Below are positions 56,454-64,000 of a stretch of DNA of 64,000 nt, one piece after another. The notes under the pieces were generated by a model, which saw only the letters and a program-made list of their open reading frames with translations, was not told where the DNA came from and ran no database searches. Numbering within the stretch: position 1 is the first letter of the stretch; each line of letters starts with the position of its first letter. The position numbers and the translations under genes are program-made. Origin of the DNA: Sulfitobacter sp. S190 (GTDB lineage: Bacteria > Pseudomonadota > Alphaproteobacteria > Rhodobacterales > Rhodobacteraceae); the NCBI RefSeq assembly GCF_025141935.1, contig NZ_CP081120.1:62001-126000 (forward strand). Reading direction: 5' to 3'.

Positions 56454-56918
56454 TCAGGCCGCCTTCACCGTCTCCGCTTCGGTCAGGATGGTATAGAGCG
56501 TCTGCGCAGAAGGGTTCGCCCGCAGCTTTGAGCAGATCGCCGGATCGCGCAGCGTGCGCGACACGAGCGCCAGCGCCTTGAGGTGTTCGACCCCTGCGTT
56601 TTCGGGCGCCAGAAGGGCAAAGGCGATATCGACGGGCTGGCGGTCAATCGCGCCGAAATCGACGGGGCGTTCGAGCAGCACAAACAGGCCCACGACTTCG
56701 GTCAGGTCCGGCAGGCGGGCATGTGGCAGTGCAACGCCGTGTCCCACGCCGGTGGGCCCCAACGCTTCGCGCGAGATCAATGCTTCGACCACCCGGTCGG
56801 AGGGCAGGTCGTAGGCGACTTCGGCCAGATCAGCGAGATCGGACAGCAACCGTTTCTTGCTGCTGCACGCGGTCAATACTTTCACGCCTTCCGGCTTGAG
56901 AAGTTTTGCAAAGTTCAT
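56454..56918 (-). CDS. ptsN: Nitrogen-PTS regulatory protein EIIA-Ntr
   Basis: 154 residues. Phosphorylatable His66 in GVALPHARL. It is part of the regulatory PTS (PtsP-NPr-EIIANtr), which controls potassium, nitrogen and carbon functions without sugar transport. ATG 56918 (MNFAK) with AGG upstream is preferred to an extension to 56951. It lies 63 bases after hpf. In many proteobacteria rpoN stands just upstream of this block; here it does not. Confidence 0.94.
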   Translation of the reverse strand: MNFAKLLKPEGVKVLTACSSKKRLLSDLADLAEVAYDLPSDRVVEALISREALGPTGVGHGVALPHARLPDLTEVVGLFVLLERPVDFGAIDRQPVDIAFALLAPENAGVEHLKALALVSRTLRDPAICSKLRANPSAQTLYTILTEAETVKAA

Positions 56919-56981
56919 TGTGCCTGCTCTGTCTGTGGTGACGCACCCCAAAGGGGTTCAGGGGCGCGCCTATCTCAATCT

Positions 56982-57548
56982 CTACGTGGGATCAATCCAT
57001 CCAATATTGCCATCGTCGCGGCGGTATACTGCGTTGATCCCTTCTTTGCCTTCGTTTTTGAACAGAACGACGGGGGCGCCTGACAGCTCCATCTGCATCA
57101 CCGCTTCACCTACGGACAAAGTTGCAATCTTCGTCTCCATCTCGGCGATGATCATGGGTTGGAGTGTTTCGGGTTCCTGTTCTTCCTGTCCAGATTCGGA
57201 TGCCAAAATATATGAGGAAGCGCCGAAGAGTTCAACCGGTTCGACACGGTCTTTGTGATGGTCCTTCAACCGACGCTTGTAGCGACGAAGCTGTTTTTCC
57301 ATCTTTTCGCACGCCCCGTCGAAGGCGGAATAGATTTCATTGGCGTGCGCTTTGGCTGACGCGTTGAGCCCTGTCGAGAGATGGACAATCGTATCACAGA
57401 CGTATTCGTGGCCCGATTTGGAGAATATGACTTGCGCGTCGGTCGGTCGTTCAGCGTATTTCTGGACTGCTTCATCGAGCTCGGTTTTGACATGTGTTTG
57501 CAGGGCTTCACCGATATCGATCTGTTTTCCGCTGATTTGGTAGCGCAT
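56982..57548 (-). CDS. hpf: Ribosome hibernation-promoting factor, long form
   Basis: 188 residues: N-terminal S30AE/RaiA domain (1-100, MRYQISGKQIDIGEALQTHV), linker, and the C-terminal dimerisation domain (about 130-188, PMIIAEMETKIATLSVGEAV). The long form pairs ribosomes into 100S dimers directly. ATG 57548 has a strong AAAGGAG. A good promoter and a structured leader of about 160 bases lie upstream, so it can be expressed separately from lptB. Confidence 0.94.
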   Translation of the reverse strand: MRYQISGKQIDIGEALQTHVKTELDEAVQKYAERPTDAQVIFSKSGHEYVCDTIVHLSTGLNASAKAHANEIYSAFDGACEKMEKQLRRYKRRLKDHHKDRVEPVELFGASSYILASESGQEEQEPETLQPMIIAEMETKIATLSVGEAVMQMELSGAPVVLFKNEGKEGINAVYRRDDGNIGWIDPT

Positions 57549-57581
57549 AGCGTCTCCTTTAGTATTGTGATCAGAGCCGAA

Positions 57582-57606
57582 AACACCGCCCAATGGGCCG
57601 TGTGTT
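57582..57606 (-). promoter_or_regulatory. Hairpin in the hpf leader just upstream of the ribosome-binding site
   Basis: On the minus strand AACAC and GTGTT enclose an inner GCCC-ATT-GGGC stem, followed by TTTTC. It resembles a terminator and ends about 23 bases before AAAGGAG, so it could attenuate hpf or end lptB transcripts. A second hairpin, CCACC-TTCG-GGTGG, lies upstream in the same leader (near 57658-57672). Confidence 0.45.
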
Positions 57607-57713
57607 GCCGGTTCAGATGCGGGAAATGGCTCCTGTATGCGCGTTGTGTCGAAACAGCCCACCCGAAGGTGGCACCGTGATTTTGGACATCCGCAGATCA
57701 GTTGCCATAGTTT

Positions 57714-57743
57714 ATTAGATGGTCATTCAGCGCCACGAGTCAA
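57714..57743 (-). promoter_or_regulatory. Sigma70-type promoter for hpf-ptsN
   Basis: TTGACT (5 of 6) and TCTAAT (5 of 6) on the minus strand with 18-base spacing. The start point is expected near 57707, giving a leader of about 160 bases. Confidence 0.6.
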
Positions 57744-57797
57744 TGATTTCGCGCAAAGAGGCGGTGCAAATGAGCGTCAAAGCGCCCCGCTCTTGAA

Positions 57798-58556
57798 TTA
57801 AGAAATCTTAAAGTTGTCGCCGAGGTAGACCCGCCGCACATCGCCGTTGTTGACGACCTCTTCGGGGGTGCCGGACATCAAGACGCGGCCTTCGTGCAGG
57901 ATATAGGCGCGGTCCACGATTTCGAGTGTTTCGCGCACATTGTGGTCGGTGATCAGCACGCCAATGCCGCGCGTCTTGAGATCGGCCACAAGGCTGCGGA
58001 TGTCGCCCACGCTGATCGGATCGACGCCGGCAAAGGGTTCGTCGAGCAACAGATATTTCGGATCGGCCGCCAGACAGCGGGCAATTTCGACGCGGCGCCG
58101 TTCTCCGCCCGACAGGGCCAGCGCGGGTGCCCGGCGCAGGTGCTCAATCGAGAACTCGCTGAGTAAGCGGTCGAGAGTATTGGCCTTTTTCCGGCGGTCC
58201 GATTCGACGATGTCGAGAATCGCGCTGATGTTGTCCTGCACCGACAGACCGCGAAAGATGCTCATTTCCTGCGGCAGGTACCCGATGCCCAATTGGGCGC
58301 GGCGGTACATCGGCAGGGTTGTAACGTCTTTTCCGTCGATGGTGACAGTGCCGCCTTCGGGCGTGACGAGACCGGCCACGGAGTAGAAGGTCGTCGTTTT
58401 GCCCGACCCGTTCGGCCCGAGCAGTGCGACCACTTCGCCCCGGTTCAGTTCCATCGAAAAGTCGCGGATCACGATCTTCTTGCGGTACGATTTGCGCAAG
58501 TGCTCAATGCGCAATCCCGCGCTGCCCTGCGACAGTTTCAAGTCGGGAGACGCCAT
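57798..58556 (-). CDS. lptB: LPS export ABC transporter ATP-binding protein
   Basis: ATPase of the LptB2FG complex that lifts LPS from the inner membrane. 252 residues. Walker A GPNGSGKTT (near residue 47), signature LSGGERRRVEIARCL, Walker B LLLDEPFAGVDP, and H-loop ITDHNVRE. ATG 58556 shares a base with the lptA stop (TGATG); a TTG one codon earlier is not needed. lptF/lptG are not in the window. Confidence 0.96.
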   Translation of the reverse strand: MASPDLKLSQGSAGLRIEHLRKSYRKKIVIRDFSMELNRGEVVALLGPNGSGKTTTFYSVAGLVTPEGGTVTIDGKDVTTLPMYRRAQLGIGYLPQEMSIFRGLSVQDNISAILDIVESDRRKKANTLDRLLSEFSIEHLRRAPALALSGGERRRVEIARCLAADPKYLLLDEPFAGVDPISVGDIRSLVADLKTRGIGVLITDHNVRETLEIVDRAYILHEGRVLMSGTPEEVVNNGDVRRVYLGDNFKIS

Positions 58557-59044
58557 CAATCGCTGCCTGTCTGTAGCCGGGTCTTTACGTTACCTGACAT
58601 ACGCGCGGTGCCATCTTCGAGCTGCACGGTCATCTGGTCGGCGCTGACGGCGCTTGCACCTTGCACCAGCAAAACATCGCCCCGCATCACGATGGTACCG
58701 GTCTCGATGCTGTAGTCCGCCCGCGATGCTTCGGCGGCATCGGGGCCCGACACCAGCGTCACACCGCCGGTTGCTTCCATTTTGGCGATACCGTCCTGAT
58801 CGGCGCGGTACACGACAAGCACACGGGCCGCCGACAGCCGCATTTCGCCCTGTCCGATCACGACGTTGCCGGTAAAGATGGCGGTGCCGGTTTCCTGATC
58901 CACGGCAAGTTCGTCAGAGGTAACCTCGACCGGCAGGGAGGTGTCCTGCGCGATTGTGCCAAAGGCAACGCTGGTGCCCTGCGCCAAGGTGGCTGTGGCC
59001 AGAAGGCCGGAAAACAAAGCAATCAACAGCGAACGAAGAACCAT
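58556..59044 (-). CDS. lptA: LPS transport periplasmic protein LptA
   Basis: Bridges LptC to LptD across the periplasm. 162 residues: signal peptide ending TLAQ (residue 22), then the OstA-type beta-jellyroll domain (VTSDELAVDQETGTAIFTGN, GEMRLSAARVLVVY). Gene order kdsD-lptC-lptA-lptB supports the call. Confidence 0.93.
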   Translation of the reverse strand: MVLRSLLIALFSGLLATATLAQGTSVAFGTIAQDTSLPVEVTSDELAVDQETGTAIFTGNVVIGQGEMRLSAARVLVVYRADQDGIAKMEATGGVTLVSGPDAAEASRADYSIETGTIVMRGDVLLVQGASAVSADQMTVQLEDGTARMSGNVKTRLQTGSD

Positions 59045-59063
59045 CCTAAAGAACTTTCCGTAA

Positions 59064-59663
59064 TTATTTTGGGGTGTATACCAGTTTCACCCCATCCGTG
59101 AAAAGCATTTGCGCGTTTTCGCCTTCCGCTTGTCGGTCGAGCGTCATGCCTCCGGCCTGAAGGTCACCCAGAGGGCCGGTCGCGCGCAGAGGTTCCGGCG
59201 CTTCGATGTGCATGCGCGACAGTTCTGAATCGAGCACTTCGGTGCGGATGACATAGCCTTGCGAGGTCCGGATGATCACGTCCCCGTCGAGGCGGGCGGC
59301 ATTGTCGGCCATTGCCACGCGGGCGCGGTCGGCCACGATCTGTAGCCGCGATCCGCCCGCGCCGTTGAGCCGCGCCACCACATTTTCGGCGATGTTCACG
59401 CCGGTTTCGCCTTCGGGGGTGGTCAGTTTGACCGCCGAGAAGGACACTTCATCGCCCGAGGAGGTCACGCCAGAAAAGAACGGGCCCGTCACCTGTTGGT
59501 CACGCAGGCGTTCGCGGACCTCGTTTTCGGCAAAGGGAATGACCGTTTCGCCGTCCATCGCGCGCGAGATCAGGAAAAGCGTCGACAAAAGGGCGAGCGC
59601 CGCGAGCGGCAGCAGCACCTTGAGCCGTGCGATCCAACGCGAGTGACGGTCGGGGCGGTACAT
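59064..59663 (-). CDS. lptC: LPS export protein LptC
   Basis: Single-span inner-membrane protein passing LPS from LptB2FG to LptA. 199 residues, with the membrane helix near 14-33 (LKVLLPLAALALLSTLFLI) and a periplasmic jellyroll after it. Sequence conservation in LptC is low; the call rests on size, topology, and its place between kdsD and lptA, four bases from kdsD. Confidence 0.9.
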   Translation of the reverse strand: MYRPDRHSRWIARLKVLLPLAALALLSTLFLISRAMDGETVIPFAENEVRERLRDQQVTGPFFSGVTSSGDEVSFSAVKLTTPEGETGVNIAENVVARLNGAGGSRLQIVADRARVAMADNAARLDGDVIIRTSQGYVIRTEVLDSELSRMHIEAPEPLRATGPLGDLQAGGMTLDRQAEGENAQMLFTDGVKLVYTPK

Positions 59664-59666
59664 GCG

Positions 59667-60629
59667 TCACCCCAATCCGACGCGCAAACAGTCGTGGATG
59701 TGGATCAGCCCCGCAGGCACGCCCGCGGCGTCCTCTGCCACGACAAAAAGGCATGTGATCTTGCGATCGTTCATCACGCCGACGGCCTGTTCGGCCAGGG
59801 CATCGGGCGTGATCGTGGTGGGGCCCGGCGTCATCACCTCGCGCGCGGTAAGCGACAGCAGCCCGTCCATGTGGCGGCGCAGGTCCCCGTCGGTGATGAT
59901 GCCGTGCAGCGCACCGTCTTCGTCCGTCACCCCCACAACGCCGAGGCTTTTCTGGCTGATTTCCAGAAGCGCGTCGGACATCGCGGTGTCGAGTGTGACG
60001 AGCGGCAGCGATTTGCCGGAGTGCATGAGATCGGCCACGCGGCTGAGCTGTGCGCCCAGTTTGCCGCCCGGGTGGAAGGCGCGGAAGTCCGCCCGGCTGA
60101 ACGAGCGGTTTTCCATCAGCGCGATTGCCAACGCATCGCCCATCGCCAGTGTCAGCGTTGTCGATGTGGACGGGACAACGCCGGTGCCGCAAGCCTCGCC
60201 CAGTTTCGGCAGTTCCAGCACCACATCACAATGCGCGCCGAGGCTTGAGTCTGGCCGGCTAGTGATACCGACAAGCGGAATGGCGTAGCGGCGCGAGTAT
60301 GCCACAAGGTTTGCCAGTTCGGGCGCTTCGCCGGAATTCGAGATCGCCAGCACCACATCGGCCTTGGTGATCATGCCCAGATCGCCGTGGCTTGCCTCGG
60401 CGGGGTGCACGAATTGCGCAGGTGTACCGGTGCTGGCCAGCGTGGCCGCGATTTTGCACCCGATGTGCCCCGATTTGCCGATGCCCGTCACGATGACGCG
60501 CCCGCTGGCGGCTTTCAGCAGGTCGATGGCCGCCCGAAACCGGTCGTCCAGACCATTGGCGAGCGTGTTGAGCGCGTCTGCTTCGGTGGTGATGACCCGG
60601 CGGGCCGTATCAATGAAGGGAGTGTTCAT
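59667..60629 (-). CDS. kdsD: Arabinose-5-phosphate isomerase (SIS and CBS domains)
   Basis: Makes D-arabinose 5-phosphate from ribulose 5-phosphate, the first step of KDO synthesis. 320 residues: SIS domain (about 30-190, VTGIGKSGHIGCKIAATLAS, HPAEASHGDLGM) and two CBS domains (200-320). It overlaps the RNase D gene by four bases. Capsule-type paralogues (KpsF) look the same; the lpt context favours KdsD. With kdsB it supplies CMP-KDO. Confidence 0.94.
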   Translation of the reverse strand: MNTPFIDTARRVITTEADALNTLANGLDDRFRAAIDLLKAASGRVIVTGIGKSGHIGCKIAATLASTGTPAQFVHPAEASHGDLGMITKADVVLAISNSGEAPELANLVAYSRRYAIPLVGITSRPDSSLGAHCDVVLELPKLGEACGTGVVPSTSTTLTLAMGDALAIALMENRSFSRADFRAFHPGGKLGAQLSRVADLMHSGKSLPLVTLDTAMSDALLEISQKSLGVVGVTDEDGALHGIITDGDLRRHMDGLLSLTAREVMTPGPTTITPDALAEQAVGVMNDRKITCLFVVAEDAAGVPAGLIHIHDCLRVGLG

Positions 60630-61240
60630 GAGTGTGCAAAAATATCCGTATCTGGCCAGCCTTCGAGATCGAGGCGGGCGCGCATGGGAAGAAAGTCGAA
60701 GCAGGCCTGTGCGATGTCCATCCGGTCTTCGCGCAGGAGCCGTTCGTTCAGAACGTCGCGCAGTTTGTGCAGGTGCAGCACGTCCGACGCGGCATAATCA
60801 ATTTGCGCCTGGGTCAGCGTTTCGGCGCCCCAATCGCTGGATTGCTGTTGTTTCGAGATGTCGGTGCCAAGCAGTTCCTGCACCAGCTTTGCCAGCCCGT
60901 GGCGGTCGGTATAGGTCCGGATCAGGCGGCTCGCGATCTTGGTGCAGTAGACCGGTGCGGTTGTGGCGCCGAAGGCGTTGAGCATCGCCGCAATGTCGAA
61001 ACGCCCGTAGTGGAACAGCTTGAGCACATTCGGGTCCTGCAGGAGGCGCACGAGGTTGGGCGCGTCTGTCTGGCCTTTGTGGATCTGGACAAGATGCGCG
61101 GTGCCGTCGCCCGACGACAGCTGCACCACACACAGCCTGTCGCGGTGCGGATGCAGGCCCATCGTTTCGCAATCGATGGCGACCATGGCCCCGAGGTCCA
61201 GCCCGTCGGGCAGATCTTTCTGATGAACGTGATGTGTCAT
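60626..61240 (-). CDS. Ribonuclease D, short form
   Basis: 204 residues, DEDDy 3'-5' exonuclease domain only: DCET (ExoI), FHYGRFD (ExoII), YAASD (ExoIII). The C-terminal HRDC domains of E. coli RNase D are missing, as in other short alphaproteobacterial forms. It probably trims 3' ends of tRNA or other stable RNAs. It heads the kdsD-lpt unit, with overlap to kdsD. Confidence 0.9.
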   Translation of the reverse strand: MTHHVHQKDLPDGLDLGAMVAIDCETMGLHPHRDRLCVVQLSSGDGTAHLVQIHKGQTDAPNLVRLLQDPNVLKLFHYGRFDIAAMLNAFGATTAPVYCTKIASRLIRTYTDRHGLAKLVQELLGTDISKQQQSSDWGAETLTQAQIDYAASDVLHLHKLRDVLNERLLREDRMDIAQACFDFLPMRARLDLEGWPDTDIFAHS

Positions 61241-61291
61241 GGCGTGCTCTATATCGGGGCGGTCGCGCGGTGGAAAGGTCGCAGGCCGCGT

Positions 61292-62074
61292 TCAGTCGGG
61301 TCGTATGTCATCCAGATCGGGGCGGTCGAACCGCGCCAGCAGGGTGGCGACCTGTTCATGGCATGTGTGACCCGGCCAGTCCTTTGGCAAGAGCGCGGTC
61401 GGAAGATCGGGATGGCGCAGTACGATCCGCCGCCAGTTGTGCACCACCAGACAGCGCAGAACCGCCACCTGCAGCGCGGAGAGATCACCGGGCCCAAGCA
61501 CCGCCGCCGCGTCGCGCAGGATCGGCAACAGCGCGCGGTAGTCGGAGGTGGGCAGCGTCTGGGCGATCTGGTTGCGCAGCCAGTCGGGTGCGTGCGCCCC
61601 GTCAAGCATCAGCGCGTCCGCCACCGGCGCGTCATCGCCCCCGGCACCGCCAAGATAGACCCTAGGCATCAGCGCCACAAAGCCACGCGCCTGCATATCG
61701 TCGCGGTGGGTCGGGCCGTTGTGGTCCAGCAGCGCCAATTGCCACGTGTCACCAAAGGGGCGTGGCGGTCCGTAGATGCGGGCGGAGGCCGCGATGCTTT
61801 GGGCGCGGCCCAGCGGGGTCAGGCGGTGGCGTCGGATCCGGCCGGTTTTCTCCGACTCGATCCAGCCATCATTGCGCAGCCGGTAAAGCGCCACGCGCAC
61901 GGCTTCGGGTTTGATGTCCATCGCGTGCATCAACGCACCCAGCACCGGCCCGTCGATGGCGCTGTCGGGGTCTTGCGCCAGATCGCCGAAGAGGCTGACC
62001 ACGAGCGACCAGACGCGTTGCCCTCCCAGCGTCAGCAGCGCCTGTGTGATGCGGTCGAGGGAGGTGTGCGCCAT
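61292..62074 (-). CDS. PaaX-family transcriptional regulator
   Basis: 260 residues. An N-terminal winged-helix domain (MKPEAVRVALYRLRNDGWI-like region, about 50-70, then TGRIRRHRLTPLG) is followed by a PaaX-type C-terminal domain (GDTWQLALLD, ALMPRVYLG). PaaX represses phenylacetate degradation by sensing phenylacetyl-CoA; no paa genes are in the window, so the target is uncertain. ATG 62074 is preferred to an open extension to 62224. Confidence 0.8.
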   Translation of the reverse strand: MAHTSLDRITQALLTLGGQRVWSLVVSLFGDLAQDPDSAIDGPVLGALMHAMDIKPEAVRVALYRLRNDGWIESEKTGRIRRHRLTPLGRAQSIAASARIYGPPRPFGDTWQLALLDHNGPTHRDDMQARGFVALMPRVYLGGAGGDDAPVADALMLDGAHAPDWLRNQIAQTLPTSDYRALLPILRDAAAVLGPGDLSALQVAVLRCLVVHNWRRIVLRHPDLPTALLPKDWPGHTCHEQVATLLARFDRPDLDDIRPD

Positions 62075-62239
62075 GTCGCTGTCGGTCCAATCGTCAATTC
62101 CGGCCAGAGTAGGCGGCGCGCCCGCCCCCCACAAGGGACAGCGGAGCCGCCGTTTTGCGTGTTGTGTTGACCCATGCGCGGCTTTAACCCTGTGGGCGAA
62201 GGGGCCTGCGCCCGACCTACGCACGAGAAAGGCACAGCC

Positions 62240-63583
62240 ATGTCCAGAGATCTGTTTGGCACCGATGGAATCCGCGGCGAGGCCAACACATGGCCGATGA
62301 CCGCTGAAATGGCGCTCAAGCTGGGGGCCGCGGCGGGCCGGTATTTCCGGTCAGACAGCAAGCAGGAGCACCGTGTGGTGATCGGCAAGGACACGCGCCT
62401 GTCCGGTTACATGCTCGAAACCGCGCTGACGGCGGGTTTCACATCGACCGGCATGAACGTGTTTGTCTTTGGTCCGGTGCCGACGCCCGCGATCGGGTAT
62501 CTGACCCACAGTCTCCGGGCAGACATGGGTGTGATGATTTCGGCCAGCCACAATCAGGCCACGGACAACGGCATCAAGTTTTTCGGCCCCGACGGTTTCA
62601 AGCTGTCGGACGAGGACGAGGGCAACATCCAGGCGCTCGTCGAGAAGGGCGTGACGCCCGCGCGCCCCGAAAACATCGGCCGTGCGCGCCGGATGGAGGA
62701 CGCGCTGGGCCGGTATGTCGAATACGCCAAGACGACCTTTCCGCACCGCAAGCGGCTGGACGGTCTGCGCGTGGTTGTCGATTGCGCGAATGGCGCGGCC
62801 TACAAGGCTGCACCGCGGGTTTTGTGGGAATTAGGTGCGGAGGTGATCCCGATCGGGGTGTCGCCTGACGGCTACAACATCAACCGCGAGTGCGGATCGA
62901 CGCACCCCAGTGCCTGCGCCGCGAAAGTGCGAGAAAGCCGCGCCGATATCGGTATCTGTCTGGACGGCGATGCAGACCGCGTCATCCTGATTGACGAAAA
63001 GGGCGCCGAGATCGACGGCGACCAGATTATGGGTTTGATTGCGTCACGCTGGGCGGCTGATGGCACGCTGGCGGGCAATACGCTGGTGACGACGGTGATG
63101 TCGAACCTCGGGCTGGAACGCTTTTTGAACGCCAACAACATCAACATGGTGCGCACGGCGGTCGGCGACCGCTATGTCGTCGAGGAAATGCGGGCTCATG
63201 GCTACAATCTGGGTGGTGAGCAATCGGGCCATGTGGTGATGACGGATTATGCCACGACAGGGGATGGCCTGATCGGTGCGCTGCAATTTCTGTCGGCAAT
63301 GGTGGTCAGCGGCAAGCGGGCCAGCGCGCTGGGCCGTGTGTTCGATACGATTCCGCAAAAGCTGGTCAATGTGCGCTATGCTCGTGGCAAGGCCCCGCTG
63401 GAAAGCGATGCGGTGCAGGACGCCATCGCAAAGGGAGAGAAGAAGCTGGGCGCGTCGGGCCGTTTGCTCATCCGCAAATCGGGCACCGAGCCGTTGATCC
63501 GCGTGATGGGAGAAGCGGAGGACACCCATCTGCTGAACGAGGTCATTGCCAGCATCGTGGAGCGGGTCAACGAGGAAGCCTGA
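62240..63583 (+). CDS. glmM: Phosphoglucosamine mutase
   Basis: Converts glucosamine-6-phosphate to glucosamine-1-phosphate, on the route to UDP-GlcNAc for peptidoglycan and LPS. 447 residues. The catalytic phosphoserine is Ser103 in ISASHN, the metal loop is DGDADR, and the sugar/phosphate sites are GGEQSGH and [15 protein letters not shown] 62240 has AAAGG upstream. It diverges from the PaaX-type gene over 165 bases. Confidence 0.97.
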   Translation: MSRDLFGTDGIRGEANTWPMTAEMALKLGAAAGRYFRSDSKQEHRVVIGKDTRLSGYMLETALTAGFTSTGMNVFVFGPVPTPAIGYLTHSLRADMGVMISASHNQATDNGIKFFGPDGFKLSDEDEGNIQALVEKGVTPARPENIGRARRMEDALGRYVEYAKTTFPHRKRLDGLRVVVDCANGAAYKAAPRVLWELGAEVIPIGVSPDGYNINRECGSTHPSACAAKVRESRADIGICLDGDADRVILIDEKGAEIDGDQIMGLIASRWAADGTLAGNTLVTTVMSNLGLERFLNANNINMVRTAVGDRYVVEEMRAHGYNLGGEQSGHVVMTDYATTGDGLIGALQFLSAMVVSGKRASALGRVFDTIPQKLVNVRYARGKAPLESDAVQDAIAKGEKKLGASGRLLIRKSGTEPLIRVMGEAEDTHLLNEVIASIVERVNEEA

Positions 63584-63594
63584 GCGGCGGCGCG

Positions 63595-64000
63595 TCAGCC
63601 GTCTGCGGGCGGGCGCGCGCGGGCCACGCCATCGGCGCCCACGTCGAACGCCGACAGGTCGACTTCGCCGTTTTCCTCCGAATTGATGAGGTCCCGCAGC
63701 ACCCCGATGGCCAGCGGTGACGTCAGCGGCACCAGATGATCGAGATGCGATCCATCCTCGAGCGCGGTGAAGTCGATGAGCCGGATCTTGAAGCCTTCGA
63801 TATGCGATGCCTCGTTGAGATTGCCGACCTTCTGCCGCCCGATGTTGAGAAACGCCGCAAGGTTCAGCGCCTTGTCGTCACGGTTCGACATGATCACGAA
63901 AGGGTCCGGCAATGTGCCGATCGCGGTGGCCTGTGCCCGGAAGAGATCGGGGTCGATGTCGGGCGAGATGAGCGTCACGACGCGTAGGTCGTCGAGCACA
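63595..64000 (-). CDS. C-terminal part of an alpha/beta-hydrolase-type protein (runs off window)
   Basis: About 134 residues of the C-terminal end; the frame is still open at the right edge, so the start and catalytic Ser lie outside. TLISPDIDPDLFRAQA and FVIMSNRDDKALNLAA match the later part of DUF900-type alpha/beta hydrolases, in which Asp of SNRDDK and the His in DGSHLDHL would be catalytic. Exact family and substrate unknown. It converges on glmM with an 11-base gap. Confidence 0.65.
   Translation of the reverse strand, partial: VLDDLRVVTLISPDIDPDLFRAQATAIGTLPDPFVIMSNRDDKALNLAAFLNIGRQKVGNLNEASHIEGFKIRLIDFTALEDGSHLDHLVPLTSPLAIGVLRDLINSEENGEVDLSAFDVGADGVARARPPADG

Noticed and set aside
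62150..62239. Promoter for glmM from TTGACC near 62165
   Set aside because: No -10 sequence at acceptable spacing; the nearest AT-rich hexamer is only about 12 bases away.
1..64000. tRNA, rRNA, CRISPR or mobile element
   Set aside because: Intergenic gaps are at most about 250 bases. None contains a tRNA cloverleaf, repeat-spacer pattern, transposase gene or terminal repeats that I can recognise.

Overview
The window looks like chromosomal core DNA of a GC-rich alphaproteobacterium of the Rhodobacteraceae, most likely a marine member of the Roseobacter group. The evidence is the set of protein families, the fused malic enzyme/phosphotransacetylase, the NDUFAF5-like methyltransferase beside comF, the lptCAB-hpf-ptsN block with no rpoN, and the long runs of tightly overlapping genes. 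I see no tRNA, rRNA, CRISPR array, insertion sequence or prophage. No gene-free stretch exceeds 300 bases.

Layout. 1-4,300: the end of the malic enzyme gene, a PfkB sugar kinase, an exported MsrA and a small sulfotransferase-like protein, closed by a strong terminator. 4,270-7,700: argG and ilvA diverge, and an SDR follows ilvA. 7,680-9,450: an Hpt protein diverges from a receiver/PP2C-type phosphatase with no kinase in view. 9,420-17,700: Nudix hydrolases, Hsp33, CoA pyrophosphatase, CCA-adding enzyme, two full ABC exporters and an RNA uracil methyltransferase. 17,800-20,000: two L,D-transpeptidases, a CAP-domain lipoprotein and a 59-residue exported peptide. 20,000-26,860: ferrochelatase, NDUFAF5-like methyltransferase, comF, glutaredoxin, a nitrilase-family amidase, a MarR regulator, ubiG, a proline iminopeptidase and a strikingly short solute-binding protein. 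26,860-32,380: rimP-nusA-ylxR-infB behind a promoter plus leader terminator. 32,400-41,260: mutT/argJ, a parvulin foldase, secA, two envelope proteins and radC. 41,330-45,360: dnaK-dnaJ and alkB.

45,430-56,450 is the most distinctive block. It holds a methyltransferase, an ABC-2 polysaccharide export permease, cysQ, kdsB, four glycosyltransferases including a GT14 (core-2/I-branching) type enzyme, galU, and a large two-part sulfotransferase. PAP removal (CysQ), CMP-KDO supply (KdsB), UDP-glucose supply (GalU), sulfotransfer and an export permease in one block suggest a KDO-linked, sulfated surface polysaccharide. This is inference. 56,450-61,240, on the minus strand, runs rnd-kdsD-lptC-lptA-lptB-hpf-ptsN and supplies arabinose-5-phosphate (the KDO precursor) and the LPS export machine. 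The window ends with a PaaX-type regulator, glmM and the end of an alpha/beta-hydrolase gene.

The most useful new leads are non-coding: a terminator behind a palindromic promoter ahead of rimP, a 26-codon ORF in the secA leader, an RpoH-like promoter with an inverted repeat near +1 at dnaK, a structured hpf leader, and overlapping opposed promoters between cysQ and the export permease. Promoters were read by eye and carry moderate confidence only.
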